A DNA stretch of 35,789 bases, taken from a virus. Positions within the stretch are counted from its first letter, which is position 1. Each line of letters begins with the position of its first letter. The stretch is taken from IMG/VR virus record IMGVR_UViG_3300031825_000393, positions 1-35,789 of that record. One strand, given 5' to 3'. The position numbers and the translations under genes are program-made. The notes below the pieces were generated by a model. The model saw only the letters and a program-made list of their open reading frames with translations. It was not told the DNA's origin and made no database searches. Of this stretch, positions 7,545-14,918 are shown in pieces.

Positions 7545-8342
7545 ATGAGCCTCGCTCGTCGCAATCGTGATCGCATTCTCGCTGCCCAGATCGTCAACGC
7601 AGCGGCTGCACCTGCTGGTGGAGGGGGTGTCGCCCCTGCTGCTGCGCCTCTCCCGGCAGCAGGGGCGTCAAACGCCTCGCTGGCTGAACGCGCCGCTGCG
7701 CAGATTGTCCTTCGGCTGACGCATGACCTGCGCCGCCTCAAGGAAATCCGTTCGATCGACATGAAGATCGCCGCTAAGCGCGAAATGCTGCCAGAATATG
7801 TCGATTGGGTCGCCGGGGTCGTTGGCGCAGATGCTGGCGTGGGCACCGGCCTCGCCGCCGAAGTGGTCCCGACGGTCATGGTCTGGCTGATCGACGTCGC
7901 CTCCTATGGCGAAGCCCTCGACCTGCTGCCCTTCATGCTGGCGCATAAGGTCGCTATGCCGAGCCGATACCAGCGCGACGCGGCGACGATCGCTATTGAG
8001 GAAATCGCCGACGCCGCGAACAAGGCGCAGGGCGCGGGCGCTGATTTCCCGCTCGAAATTCTCGCCCGCGTGGGTGAACTGACCGCCGCCTGCGATATTC
8101 ACGATCAGGTCCGCGCCAAGCTGCTCAAGGCGACCGGCACGGCTCAGCTGGCCGCCGCCGAAGATCTGGCGGCGGATGAAGGCAAGCCCGCGCTGGAAGC
8201 CGCGCTGGCGACCATGACCGAAGCCCAGCGCCTGCATGACCGGATCGGCGTCAAGGACAAGATCAAGCGGGCGAACAAGCTGCTGGCGGCCATAGCCGCC
8301 GCGTCCGCACCCAACAACGAACAGGGCGGGACCGCCGCCTGA
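7545..8342 (+). CDS. M: Terminase small subunit, P2 gpM family
   Basis: Partner of the gpP ATPase; in P2, gpM contributes the endonuclease that cuts cos. The 265-residue product starts with a basic segment (SLARRNRDRI), followed by an Ala/Pro-rich linker at about residues 20-45, then the conserved gpM core around LKEIRSIDMKIAAKREMLPEY and the alpha-helical region VMVWLIDVASYGEALDLLPF. Its place directly after the major capsid gene is the P2 order. With the cos-like sequence near 1913 and the P gene, the packaging machinery looks complete. Confidence 0.93.
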   Translation: MSLARRNRDRILAAQIVNAAAAPAGGGGVAPAAAPLPAAGASNASLAERAAAQIVLRLTHDLRRLKEIRSIDMKIAAKREMLPEYVDWVAGVVGADAGVGTGLAAEVVPTVMVWLIDVASYGEALDLLPFMLAHKVAMPSRYQRDAATIAIEEIADAANKAQGAGADFPLEILARVGELTAACDIHDQVRAKLLKATGTAQLAAAEDLAADEGKPALEAALATMTEAQRLHDRIGVKDKIKRANKLLAAIAAASAPNNEQGGTAA

Positions 8343-8465
8343 CAGGCTCGCCCCCGGCGCTCAGGGGCGGATCGCGCGATGCGGGAGGCTTTCGAGCCGT
8401 AGGGCCGCACTCTGCCCCGATCCTCACCCCTGTAAGCCGGTGGGCCGAAATCGGAGGAATCATCA

Positions 8466-8693
8466 ATGCTCGCTCTCGCTTGGCTGATCATCAAGGCCGT
8501 CCTTCTGCTGATCATCATGGCGATCGGCGGCATCATGGTCGCCTTCGGCATCACTTTCCGCTTTGTCATGGGCTTGGAAGCGCGCCCCTCCACCATCGCG
8601 CGCTTCGCATGGCTCTGCTGGGGTCTGGCGGGCCTCGGCGTCCTCGCCTTCGTCTATGCCGGTTCCGGCCTCGCCCAGATCGCGATGGCATGA
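8466..8693 (+). CDS. Small two-segment membrane protein between M and L
   Basis: A 75-residue protein that is almost entirely hydrophobic, with one segment at about residues 5-30 and a second at about 46-72, separated by a short loop with Arg and Glu. GGAGG occurs about 10 bases before the ATG. It is translationally coupled to the next small gene (ATGA at 8690-8693). P2 has no gene between M and L, so this is an insertion in the head operon. It might be a holin or antiholin-like protein or a membrane-acting exclusion factor; there is no domain evidence for either. Confidence 0.65.
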   Translation: MLALAWLIIKAVLLLIIMAIGGIMVAFGITFRFVMGLEARPSTIARFAWLCWGLAGLGVLAFVYAGSGLAQIAMA

Positions 8694-8791
8694 CGGTTCG
8701 CGAGCGCATTGCCGCCTGCGCAATGGGCGGCCTTCTCGCTGCGATTCCCACCGTCTGGATCCTCCTGTTTTTTGAAGCGGTATTGCCATGA
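8690..8791 (+). CDS. 33-residue membrane protein
   Basis: A very short gene whose ATG overlaps the previous stop (ATGA) and whose TGA overlaps the start of gene L in the same way (8788-8791). The double overlap is the main reason to accept it. The product has a short charged head (MTVRERI) and a hydrophobic stretch from about residue 8 to 28 with a terminal Pro. The function is unknown. Confidence 0.6.
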   Translation: MTVRERIAACAMGGLLAAIPTVWILLFFEAVLP

Positions 8792-9270
8792 CCTTCGTCG
8801 CCCGCCCTTCCGCGTCTGAGATCGAACAGCCCCCGGCGGAAGAAACCGACGTCGTCAACGACGGATTCTTCCCGAACATTGCCCCGGCGGCTGTCCGGGA
8901 GGCCGCGAGGATCCCGACCAACATCACGCCCGCCCGCCTGCGCGCCGCCATCCTTGGCGCGATCATGACCGTGGAAATCGACCTGCGCGCATTCGCCGCG
9001 GCTTCCATCGCCGCAGGCCATGCCACGCTGGCCGCCGTTCCCGCGCCCCAGCTGGACGGGAAAAGCGTGCAGCTGATCCGCTACCACCGCGCCATCGCGC
9101 TCTATGCGAAGGCCGAACTGATCGAGCGCCACCGGGATTTTGACACCTCGGCAGCGGGCGGCGGTCAGGCGGACGAACTCACCCCGTCCATCGGCGAACT
9201 GCGCCGCGACGCGCAGCACGCGGTCCGCGACATGCTGGGCCGCACGCGGACTGTCGTGGATCTGATCTGA
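8788..9270 (+). CDS. L: Head completion protein, P2 gpL family
   Basis: Closes the packaged head at the portal vertex and prepares it for tail joining. The product has 160 residues (P2 gpL about 169). The start FVARPSASE and the following FFPNIAPAAVREAARI, TPARLRAAI and YHRAIALYAKAELIERHRDFDTS segments are family-typical. It overlaps both neighbours by one to four bases and stands before gene X, as in P2. Confidence 0.93.
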   Translation: MTFVARPSASEIEQPPAEETDVVNDGFFPNIAPAAVREAARIPTNITPARLRAAILGAIMTVEIDLRAFAAASIAAGHATLAAVPAPQLDGKSVQLIRYHRAIALYAKAELIERHRDFDTSAAGGGQADELTPSIGELRRDAQHAVRDMLGRTRTVVDLI

Positions 9271-9494
9271 TGGCGTCCGAGCAGCGCCTTGTCGCCCGAT
9301 CAGGGGACAAGCTGGATCTGCTGCTGTGGCGCGATGCCGGGCTTGGTCCAAGCGAGATTTCCCGCGTCTGCGACGCCAATCCGGGGCTGGCCGATCTTGG
9401 CCCCATTCTTCCGCTCGGCACCATCGTCATCGTGCCCGCAACCGCCGACGCAAGCGCAACCCGCGTGCGCCCCCTCATTCAGCTTTGGGATTGA
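9270..9494 (+). CDS. X: Tail protein X, P2 gpX family
   Basis: Small tail assembly protein with a LysM-like fold. The 74-residue product has the family pattern: a short N-terminus (ARSGDKLDLLLWRDAG), a middle ANPGLADLGPILPLGTIVIVP and an acidic/aromatic end (IQLWD). It overlaps the end of gene L (TGATG) and precedes the lysis genes, as in P2. Confidence 0.92.
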   Translation: MASEQRLVARSGDKLDLLLWRDAGLGPSEISRVCDANPGLADLGPILPLGTIVIVPATADASATRVRPLIQLWD

Positions 9495-9497
9495 TCC

Positions 9498-9830
9498 ATG
9501 GACCTCCGCCACCTTCTGGAATCCGCCGCCGAATTGATCGGATCGCTAACCCCGTCGCTGATCGGTTCAGCGGTCGCGCAGGCATGGAAGCCCGCCCTGC
9601 CTTTCCGCCAGCGTTTCCTCCAGTGGGTCGTTGGATCGACGGTCAGCTATTACGCGACCATCGCCATCATCGCCGTGACGGGATGGAACCACTTCGCCGC
9701 GCAGTCGATCGCGTTCGCCGTCGCGCTGCTCGCCTTCGACGCCACCCCCCGCATCGCCAAAGCCGCGATCGACACGCTGACCAGCGTGCCGGGCCGCATC
9801 GCTGACCGCTTCCTCCCTGAGAAGGACTGA
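9498..9830 (+). CDS. Holin-like membrane protein
   Basis: A 110-residue protein located where P2 has its holin gene Y, immediately before the endolysin. It has hydrophobic segments at about residues 43-64 (VVGSTVSYYATIAIIAVTG) and 67-85, plus a weaker N-terminal segment and a basic C-terminal tail (ADRFLPEKD), compatible with a small holin. Sequence resemblance to P2 gpY is not apparent, so the call rests on topology and context. Confidence 0.7.
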   Translation: MDLRHLLESAAELIGSLTPSLIGSAVAQAWKPALPFRQRFLQWVVGSTVSYYATIAIIAVTGWNHFAAQSIAFAVALLAFDATPRIAKAAIDTLTSVPGRIADRFLPEKD

Positions 9831-9832
9831 CC

Positions 9833-10285
9833 ATGCAGCTGTCGCCCAATTTTAGCCTGGCTGAATTCGTCGCCTCCGCGACGGCGTCCGCCCAGCGCAT
9901 CGACAACACCCCCAGCGCCGCCCAGATCGCGGCCATGAAGACGCTCTGCGCAAAGGTGCTGGAGCCGCTTCGCGCCCATTTCGGTAAACCGGTCCACCTT
10001 ACGTCGGGTTTCCGCTCGCCCAAGCTGTGCCTCGCCGTCGGTTCGACCGTGGACAGCCAGCACGCCAAGGGCGAGGCGGCCGATATCGAGATCCCCGGCG
10101 TCGATAATGTCACGGTCGCCACCTTCATCCGCGACCGCATGGCTTTTGACCAGCTGATCCTCGAAAATTACACGCGGGGCCAGCCCAACAGCGGGTGGAT
10201 CCACGTCAGCTATCGCGATGGAAGGCTGCGCAAAGACGTGCTGACCTATTCGCGCCGGGCCTATTTCAAGGGGCTACTGGCATGA
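9833..10285 (+). CDS. M15-family peptidase endolysin
   Basis: Peptidoglycan peptidase that should release progeny by cutting peptide stems or cross-links. The 150-residue product contains the zinc-ligand pattern of M15 peptidases: His77 and Asp84 in SQHAKGEAADIE and His124 in WIHVSY, preceded by LTSGFRSPKLC. It is a single catalytic domain without signal peptide, so it needs the neighbouring holin-like protein to reach the wall. It replaces the lysozyme-type gene K of P2. The start lies two bases after the preceding stop. Confidence 0.92.
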   Translation: MQLSPNFSLAEFVASATASAQRIDNTPSAAQIAAMKTLCAKVLEPLRAHFGKPVHLTSGFRSPKLCLAVGSTVDSQHAKGEAADIEIPGVDNVTVATFIRDRMAFDQLILENYTRGQPNSGWIHVSYRDGRLRKDVLTYSRRAYFKGLLA

Positions 10286-10677
10286 TCGGGAGATCGCACC
10301 TCGCTATGGCCGCCGCGCTGGCCGCCTGCACCGCAGGAATCGGCGGCTTTTTCTACGGCACCAGCGTCGGCAGCGCGCAGGAACAGGCCGCGCAGAAACG
10401 CGCCGACGATGCGCGGGAGGCCGAACGCAAGAAGCTACAGGCCCAGCTGGACGCCTCGACCGAGCGCGCACAGGCGGCGGAATATGCCCGGCAGGGCAAT
10501 GTCAGGGAAATCTACAATGAAACTCAGAAGGTCATCGAAAAGCCGGTCTATCGCAATCTGTGCGTTGATGCTGACGGCGTCGGCCTGCTCGACCGCGCCG
10601 CAGCAACGGCCAACAGCGAAGATCTCTGGGGGATTGCTGGCGACACCCGCCCCATTGCCGAAGGTGCAGCGGACTGA
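10282..10677 (+). CDS. Inner-membrane spanin (Rz-like)
   Basis: Inner-membrane part of the spanin complex that fuses inner and outer membranes at the end of lysis. The 131-residue product has an N-terminal membrane anchor (about residues 8-30), then a long charged coiled coil rich in Ala, Gln, Glu and Lys (about 35-75) and a conserved-looking end with KVIEKPVYRNLCVDADGVGLLDRA, typical of phage Rz-like proteins. It overlaps the peptidase stop by four bases. Its 3' part contains the start of an Rz1-like gene in another frame. Confidence 0.83.
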   Translation: MIGRSHLAMAAALAACTAGIGGFFYGTSVGSAQEQAAQKRADDAREAERKKLQAQLDASTERAQAAEYARQGNVREIYNETQKVIEKPVYRNLCVDADGVGLLDRAAATANSEDLWGIAGDTRPIAEGAAD

Positions 10678-10807
10678 CGCGGGCGAGATGACCGGGGCGC
10701 AATGCCTCGGCAGTCTCACCAGCATCTATGACGTCGCGGGCCAGATCCGCGCCACCCTGATCGAATTGCAGGCACAGGCCCGCATGGCGAACGGAAAGGC
10801 GGACTGA
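10517..10807 (+). CDS. Outer-membrane spanin lipoprotein (Rz1-like)
   Basis: Starts inside the Rz-like gene in the +1 register and runs 130 bases past its end. The 96-residue product has a basic N-terminus (MKLRRSSKSRS), a hydrophobic stretch (IAICALMLTASA) and a lipobox cysteine in TASAC at residue 24, as expected for a lipoprotein. AGGGAA lies about 9 bases before the ATG at 10517; an in-frame ATG at 10499 is an alternative. Rz1 proteins partner with Rz in the periplasm. This one is long for Rz1, with a helical C-terminal half. Confidence 0.78.
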   Translation: MKLRRSSKSRSIAICALMLTASACSTAPQQRPTAKISGGLLATPAPLPKVQRTDAGEMTGAQCLGSLTSIYDVAGQIRATLIELQAQARMANGKAD

Positions 10808-10809
10808 CG

Positions 10810-11328
10810 ATGCGCAAGGCCGACAGCCTGCGGCAATGGCTCACCGCCTTCCTGCCCGATCTGAAAACCCATCCTGACCGCCTCCAGATCTATGTGGAAG
10901 GCGGCCAGATCGGCACGCGCCAGTCCCGCACGCTGTCATTCGTCTATGCCTATACGCTCAAGGTCGGAATCTGGGAGTTTGCGGGCGACGCCGACAAGAT
11001 CATGGTGCCGATGCTGGCATGGATCGAGAAGGAACAACCCCAGCTGCTGCGCCGCTCCGATGGTCAGCCCTTCACCTTCGAAGCCGAACTGCTCGATGGC
11101 GAAGCGTCGGACATCCTGATCTCGATCGACCTGACCGAAACCGTCCTTGTCGTGCCCCGCGCCGATGGCAGCGGCTATGACGTCGAGCATCCGGCGGAGC
11201 CGAATTTCGCCGATGCCTTCGACGGCGTCACGGCCTCATTCCTGCAAGGCTTCGGCAATACCGAACTGCTGGCTGAGACGTCCGATCCCGACGCTGATCT
11301 GACCCCAGCGATTCCGCCGAACGCATGA
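10810..11328 (+). CDS. R: Tail completion protein, P2 gpR family
   Basis: Needed to finish the head-proximal end of the tail. The 172-residue product begins with MRKADSLRQWLTAFLPDLK, the typical gpR start, and continues with LQIYVEGG and a core around YTLKVGIWEFAGDADKIMVP. P2 gpR has about 155 residues; the extra length is a C-terminal acidic tail. It overlaps gene S by four bases. Confidence 0.92.
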   Translation: MRKADSLRQWLTAFLPDLKTHPDRLQIYVEGGQIGTRQSRTLSFVYAYTLKVGIWEFAGDADKIMVPMLAWIEKEQPQLLRRSDGQPFTFEAELLDGEASDILISIDLTETVLVVPRADGSGYDVEHPAEPNFADAFDGVTASFLQGFGNTELLAETSDPDADLTPAIPPNA

Positions 11329-11996
11329 GCGAGGATCTCGCCGAAATCGAGCGGATCGCCGGGGCGCTGATCCGCAGCCTGTCGTCAGGCCAGCGCCGCA
11401 CCCTCATGCGCCGCATGGCCCGCACCTTGGCCCAGAGCCAGCGCGAGCGCATCGCCGCCCAGCGCCAGCCTGACGGCTCGAAATTCGAGGCGCGCAAGGA
11501 AAAGGCCCCGCCGGTGTCGGGCCGGGGCGCGACATGCTTCCTATATCCTTCCGGCGGCGGCGGCGAGCCGCGCAAGGTCATCATGAAATCTTTCGCCTGG
11601 ACGACGGGCCGCATGATGACCGGCTTCGATATTGAGGCAGGCGGGATCCGCTCATTCGAGTTCGACAAGGTCGTAAAGTGGCTCCCGGTGCCGGAGGAGC
11701 ATCGCAACGCGGGCGGCAGCAGCCTGCGTCGTCGCGGGGGCCTTCGGCGTCGCGCGATGTTCCGGCGCTTGGCGAGCGGGCGATTCCTACGCACAGGCGC
11801 GGATGATCAGGGCTTCTGGGTTGGCTTTTCGGGCAAGGTGTCACAGATCGCGGGCGTTCACCAATATGGCCTGCGCGACAAACCGTCGCTGCGGGCGCAG
11901 GCAGTCTCCTACCCCAAGCGCGAACTGCTGGGCGCTACGGCAGCGGATCGAGAGCAGCTGCTTGACCTTCTCTACACTCATGTTGCTCAAGCATGA
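11325..11996 (+). CDS. S: Tail completion protein, P2 gpS family
   Basis: Acts with gpR to complete the tail. The 223-residue product has the gpS pattern: an N-terminal helical part with LRR-type basic stretches (QRRTLMRRMARTLAQSQRERIAAQRQPDGS) and a C-terminal HQYGLRDKPSLRAQAVSYPKRELLG segment. It is longer than P2 gpS (about 150), mainly because of a central insertion. It is the last structural gene before the XRE/ImmA cargo and probably ends this late operon. Confidence 0.92.
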   Translation: MSEDLAEIERIAGALIRSLSSGQRRTLMRRMARTLAQSQRERIAAQRQPDGSKFEARKEKAPPVSGRGATCFLYPSGGGGEPRKVIMKSFAWTTGRMMTGFDIEAGGIRSFEFDKVVKWLPVPEEHRNAGGSSLRRRGGLRRRAMFRRLASGRFLRTGADDQGFWVGFSGKVSQIAGVHQYGLRDKPSLRAQAVSYPKRELLGATAADREQLLDLLYTHVAQA

Positions 11997-12037
11997 GCCG
12001 CCGCGAAGGCTCCTTAAAATCGTGTTAACCAAACCTC

Positions 12038-12072
12038 TTGCGGATGTTAGCAAATTCTGCTAAATAGTTAAC
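12038..12072 (+). promoter_or_regulatory. Promoter and operator of the XRE/ImmA pair
   Basis: A perfect dyad TTAGCA-N5-TGCTAA at 12047-12063 lies between a possible -35 (TTGCGG, 12038-12043) and an extended -10 (TG, one base, then TAAATA at 12061-12066) with a 17-bp spacer. GTTAAC occurs at 12024 and 12067 around it. Placement of the dyad over the core promoter suggests autorepression by the XRE protein. Confidence 0.6.
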
Positions 12073-12157
12073 AGCGTTGCAGGCAGGGGGGTTTTTAGAT
12101 GGTCAGGAACAATGCGAGCATGACGCGGGGGCGTCGCATTTCTGAAAGGAAATTGGC

Positions 12158-12517
12158 ATGACCCCATTTGGCAAGGCTGTAAGGCATCTGAGGATCGAGC
12201 GGGAGATGTTGCTCGGTCAGATGGCAGATTGCCTCGGCATCACGTCCGCTTACGCGAGCCAGATTGAAACTGGCAAGCGCCCCATTCCGGCAGGTTATGT
12301 GGAGCGGATCATCAACCTTTACCAGCTGGACGCTGAGCAGGCGCAGGGCCTGCGCAATGAAGCGATCCAATCCACGAATACCTTTAACATCAACATTCCG
12401 GCGGATGCGCAACGCGCAGACCGGGTGCTTGCCAGCGAACTCGCGACCGAATTTGCCCGGCTGACGCCCGAAGCCAAAAGCCGGATCCTGAAAATCGTGA
12501 AGGGTGAAGGGAAATGA
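12158..12517 (+). CDS. XRE-family helix-turn-helix regulator
   Basis: A 119-residue DNA-binding protein with an N-terminal helix-turn-helix (about residues 5-60): FGKAVRHLRIEREMLLGQMADCLGITSAYASQIETGKRPI. The C-terminal part is a short helical tail. AAGGAAA precedes the ATG. It overlaps the ImmA/IrrE metallopeptidase gene by four bases, a widespread pairing in which the peptidase relieves repression by cutting the regulator. The dyad at 12047-12063 is a likely operator. The less GC-rich DNA here and the position between late operons mark it as cargo. Confidence 0.87.
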   Translation: MTPFGKAVRHLRIEREMLLGQMADCLGITSAYASQIETGKRPIPAGYVERIINLYQLDAEQAQGLRNEAIQSTNTFNINIPADAQRADRVLASELATEFARLTPEAKSRILKIVKGEGK

Positions 12518-13059
12518 TTGGCAGTCAGACTGTTGTGGCTCCTCTCAGCCGCGACGCGATCGAAACCTTCGCTCTCGCGTGGCGACGGGCTTTGGGGTTT
12601 GACGACGCCCAACCGGTCGACATGCTCAAGATCATCGAGTTCATCCTTCCGATGATCTGGGACGATTACACCTACGAGATTGTGGACGACGCTGAGTTGG
12701 GCGAGGCTGAAGCAACGACATCCACCACCAATCGGCATATTCGTATCGGGCTAGGGCCTTACGAGCGCGCGATGCACGGCATTTCCAGATATGCCTTCAC
12801 GCTTGCTCATGAACTTGGCCATCTGCTCCTTCACACAGGCAAGCCGACTTCGTTGGCGCGGGGGACGGTTAAACCGTTCCTCAATCCCGAATGGCAGGCA
12901 GACACTTTCGCGGGGGCGTTCCTCGTCCCCGCAGGTGAAGCTCGCAAATGTTTGTCGGTCGAAGAGATTGCGGCTCGTTTCAGGATCAGTCAGGCCGCCG
13001 CTCAGGTCCGAGCAGATGTCCTGAAAATACCCGGTCTTTCAAAGAAAAAGGGGCACTGA
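12514..13059 (+). CDS. ImmA/IrrE-family metallopeptidase
   Basis: Zinc endopeptidase expected to cleave the XRE regulator encoded just upstream. The 181-residue product has the zinc motif HELGH at residues 99-103 (FTLAHELGHLLLH) and a downstream PEWQAD segment with Glu126, matching the third zinc ligand of this family. It is coupled to the regulator gene by an ATGA overlap. Together they resemble the ImmA-ImmR switch of ICEBs1 and toxin-antitoxin-like pairs. It is probably not needed for virion assembly, because it lies between late operons and has its own promoter. Confidence 0.88.
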   Translation: MIGSQTVVAPLSRDAIETFALAWRRALGFDDAQPVDMLKIIEFILPMIWDDYTYEIVDDAELGEAEATTSTTNRHIRIGLGPYERAMHGISRYAFTLAHELGHLLLHTGKPTSLARGTVKPFLNPEWQADTFAGAFLVPAGEARKCLSVEEIAARFRISQAAAQVRADVLKIPGLSKKKGH

Positions 13060-13208
13060 GAAAACCCAGCACCCCGAAAGTTTTTCCTGCTCAGAACCGT
13101 CGCCCCTGTGTAGGTGCGCGTCCCGAACCAGAACTTAAAGCAGAGTGCATATAGCACATTCGGTACGGAACGCAAAGATCATCGGGCGACTAAATAGCGA
13201 GGCTTCTC

Positions 13209-13337
13209 ATGTCTCCACTGGCAGCTCCAGGCAAACGCCTGATCTTCCGTCCGTGGATCACAAAGAAGGATGGCTCGCGCTTGTATGCCCGTCAGGTCGG
13301 CAAGCGCGCGTTCCCGATTTGGGTCGATAAGGACTAA
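13209..13337 (+). CDS. Conserved-looking 42-residue basic protein
   Basis: An ATG at 13209 preceded by GAGG (13199-13202) opens a 42-codon frame ending in TAA at 13335. The product starts MSPLAAPGKRLIFRPW and ends AFPIWVDKD; it is basic and compact. Small proteins with an RLIFRPW-type start and a PIWVD-type end are, from memory, common as hypothetical proteins in alphaproteobacteria, but no function is known. A longer frame through the same bases (13145-13330) has no such features and is rejected. It stands between the ImmA gene and the J operon. Confidence 0.55.
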   Translation: MSPLAAPGKRLIFRPWITKKDGSRLYARQVGKRAFPIWVDKD

Positions 13338-13348
13338 TGTAAAGGTCG

Positions 13349-13376
13349 GCGGGCTACCTGCATCAGGGTAGCCCGC
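13349..13376. terminator. Hairpin between cargo and J operon
   Basis: GCGGGCTACC (13349-13358) and GGTAGCCCGC (13367-13376) form a perfect 10-bp stem with an 8-base loop, 12 bp after the 42-residue gene. No T-run follows, so intrinsic termination is uncertain, but a transcription boundary is plausible because late dyad 2 begins 21 bp further on. Confidence 0.5.
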
Positions 13377-13396
13377 AGATCACAGCTTCTGACTGC

Positions 13397-13420
13397 ATTT
13401 GGATAGCCGCCTGTCCAAAT
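13397..13420. promoter_or_regulatory. Late-operon dyad 2, before gene J
   Basis: ATTTGGA (13397-13403), the same 10-base spacer TAGCCGCCTG as dyad 1, and TCCAAAT (13414-13420). It lies 36 bp before the first possible start of gene J; its centre is about 58 bp from the alternative start at 13466. A GGGGCA...TGCCCC hairpin follows (13424-13453). It is assigned as a late activator site because it is shared with dyads 1 and 3. Confidence 0.75.
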
Positions 13421-13456
13421 ACAGGGGCATGGCGCACCCCCATAGCCTGCCCCGAC

Positions 13457-14359
13457 ATGGCGGCCATGGCCGATGCAACCTTCACCGCCGTTGATCTGTC
13501 GCGCCTTCCCGCGCCCGACGTCATAGATCCGCTCGATTTCGAGACGATCTATGCGGATGCCGTCGCATATATGCAGACGCTGATGCCGGAATTTGTAAGC
13601 CGGGACAGCGATCCGGCATCCAAGCTGCTCCAGACCTTCGCCTATTTCGCCCAGCTGCTGCGCCAGCGCGTCAATGACGCGGCCCGCGCCGTCATGCCCG
13701 CCTATGCCGTGGGCGCGGATCTCGACAATATCGCCGCCCTCTTCGGCATCACCCGTCTGACCATCACCCCGGCGGATGAAGTGCTGGGGATCCCGGCTGT
13801 CATGGAAAGCGACGCCGATTTCCGCCGCCGCATGGTGCTGGCCCCCGAAGGCTATTCCGTGGCTGGGCCGGAAGGGGCCTATATCTTCCACGCTCTGTCG
13901 GCGGACCCCGATGTGCTGGACGCCAGCGCAACCAGTCCCGACCCCGGCGAAGTGCTGGTGTCGGTCCTGTCACGCACTGGGTCTGGCGCGGCATCCGCCG
14001 GGCTGGTCGCCACCGTCGCCGCCTATGTGTCCGACGAGACGCGCCGCCCGCTGACCGACTTTGTCACCGTCCAGTCCGCCGCGATCGTCAATTACAACGT
14101 CAACGCCACCATCACGACGTTCAGCGGCCCCGATGGCAGCGTGGTTCTCGACGCGGCCCGCGCCAAGTTGGATGACTATGTCGCCTCCAGCCACCGTCTT
14201 GGCCGTGACATCACCCGATCCGGCATCTTCGCCGCTCTGCATGTCGAGGGCGTGCAGAATGTTGTCCTGACGTCCCCGGCTGCGGACATCGTCGTTTCGC
14301 GCGAGCAGGCCCCCTACTGCACCGGAATCACGCTCACCTACGCGGGGACGGGCGAATGA
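13457..14359 (+). CDS. J: Baseplate assembly protein, P2 gpJ family
   Basis: Forms the wedge part of the baseplate. The 300-residue product matches P2 gpJ in length (302). Family-typical segments include FETIYADAVAYMQTLMPEF, SDPASKLLQTFAYFAQLLRQRVNDAARAVMPAYAVGADLDNIAALFG and the later FRRRMVLAPEGYSVAGPEGAYIFHALSADP. No Shine-Dalgarno is evident; an in-frame ATG at 13466 would give MADATF as the start. It overlaps gene I by four bases. Confidence 0.94.
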   Translation: MAAMADATFTAVDLSRLPAPDVIDPLDFETIYADAVAYMQTLMPEFVSRDSDPASKLLQTFAYFAQLLRQRVNDAARAVMPAYAVGADLDNIAALFGITRLTITPADEVLGIPAVMESDADFRRRMVLAPEGYSVAGPEGAYIFHALSADPDVLDASATSPDPGEVLVSVLSRTGSGAASAGLVATVAAYVSDETRRPLTDFVTVQSAAIVNYNVNATITTFSGPDGSVVLDAARAKLDDYVASSHRLGRDITRSGIFAALHVEGVQNVVLTSPAADIVVSREQAPYCTGITLTYAGTGE

Positions 14360-14907
14360 CCTATCCGTCCATTCTGCCCCCCGCATCGACCGATCTTGAG
14401 AAGGCGCTGGAGCAGGTCGTTGCGCGCCTGCTCGACATCGCCGTGTTGGTGAGGGAAGTCTGGTCGCCAACCAACTGCCCCAGCGCGCTGTTGCCATGGC
14501 TGGCGTGGGGCCTGTCGCTCGATAACTGGTCGAGCGATTGGCCGGAAGGCATCAAGCGCGAGCGCGTCCGCAAGGCCATCTCCATCGCACGCCAGAAGGG
14601 CACGGCAGCATCCGTGCGCGGTGTCGTCCAGAGCTTTGGCGGCTCGGTCGCAATTCGCGAATGGTGGCAGATGGAGCCGAAAGGCGACCCTTTCACATTC
14701 AGCCTTGTCCTCAATCTTGACCAGAACGGCGCGCCCGCATCGGCGGCCTTTGTCGATCAGGTCATCGCAGAAGTCAGCCGCGCCAAGCCGGTGCGCAGCC
14801 ACTTCACCTTCACCCAGGGCATCACCGCGAAGGCCAGCATCGGCCTGATCGCGGCTGTTCGCCCGACCATCTACGCCCGCCTGTCCTGCACGGCACCGGC
14901 GGCCTGA
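14356..14907 (+). CDS. I: Tail/baseplate protein, P2 gpI family
   Basis: Baseplate protein that links the wedge to the fibres. The 183-residue product has the gpI hallmarks: SILPPASTDLEKALEQVVAR near the start, CPSALLPWLAWGLSLDNWS, and a KGTAASVRGVVQSFGG segment followed by WWQMEP. P2 gpI has about 176 residues. It overlaps J and precedes the fibre gene by 11 bp, as in P2. Confidence 0.94.
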   Translation: MTYPSILPPASTDLEKALEQVVARLLDIAVLVREVWSPTNCPSALLPWLAWGLSLDNWSSDWPEGIKRERVRKAISIARQKGTAASVRGVVQSFGGSVAIREWWQMEPKGDPFTFSLVLNLDQNGAPASAAFVDQVIAEVSRAKPVRSHFTFTQGITAKASIGLIAAVRPTIYARLSCTAPAA

Positions 14908-14918
14908 CCGGAGGAATC

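Noticed and set aside
6422-7879. 485-codon minus-strand frame over the capsid gene
   Set aside because: Shadow of genes N and M.
13051-13083. Weak hairpin after the ImmA gene followed by TTTTT
   Set aside because: The stem has two internal mismatches, so a terminator could not be supported with confidence.
13145-13330. 61-codon frame before gene J
   Set aside because: Runs through the same bases as the better-supported 42-residue gene at 13209 in another register; lacks a ribosome site.
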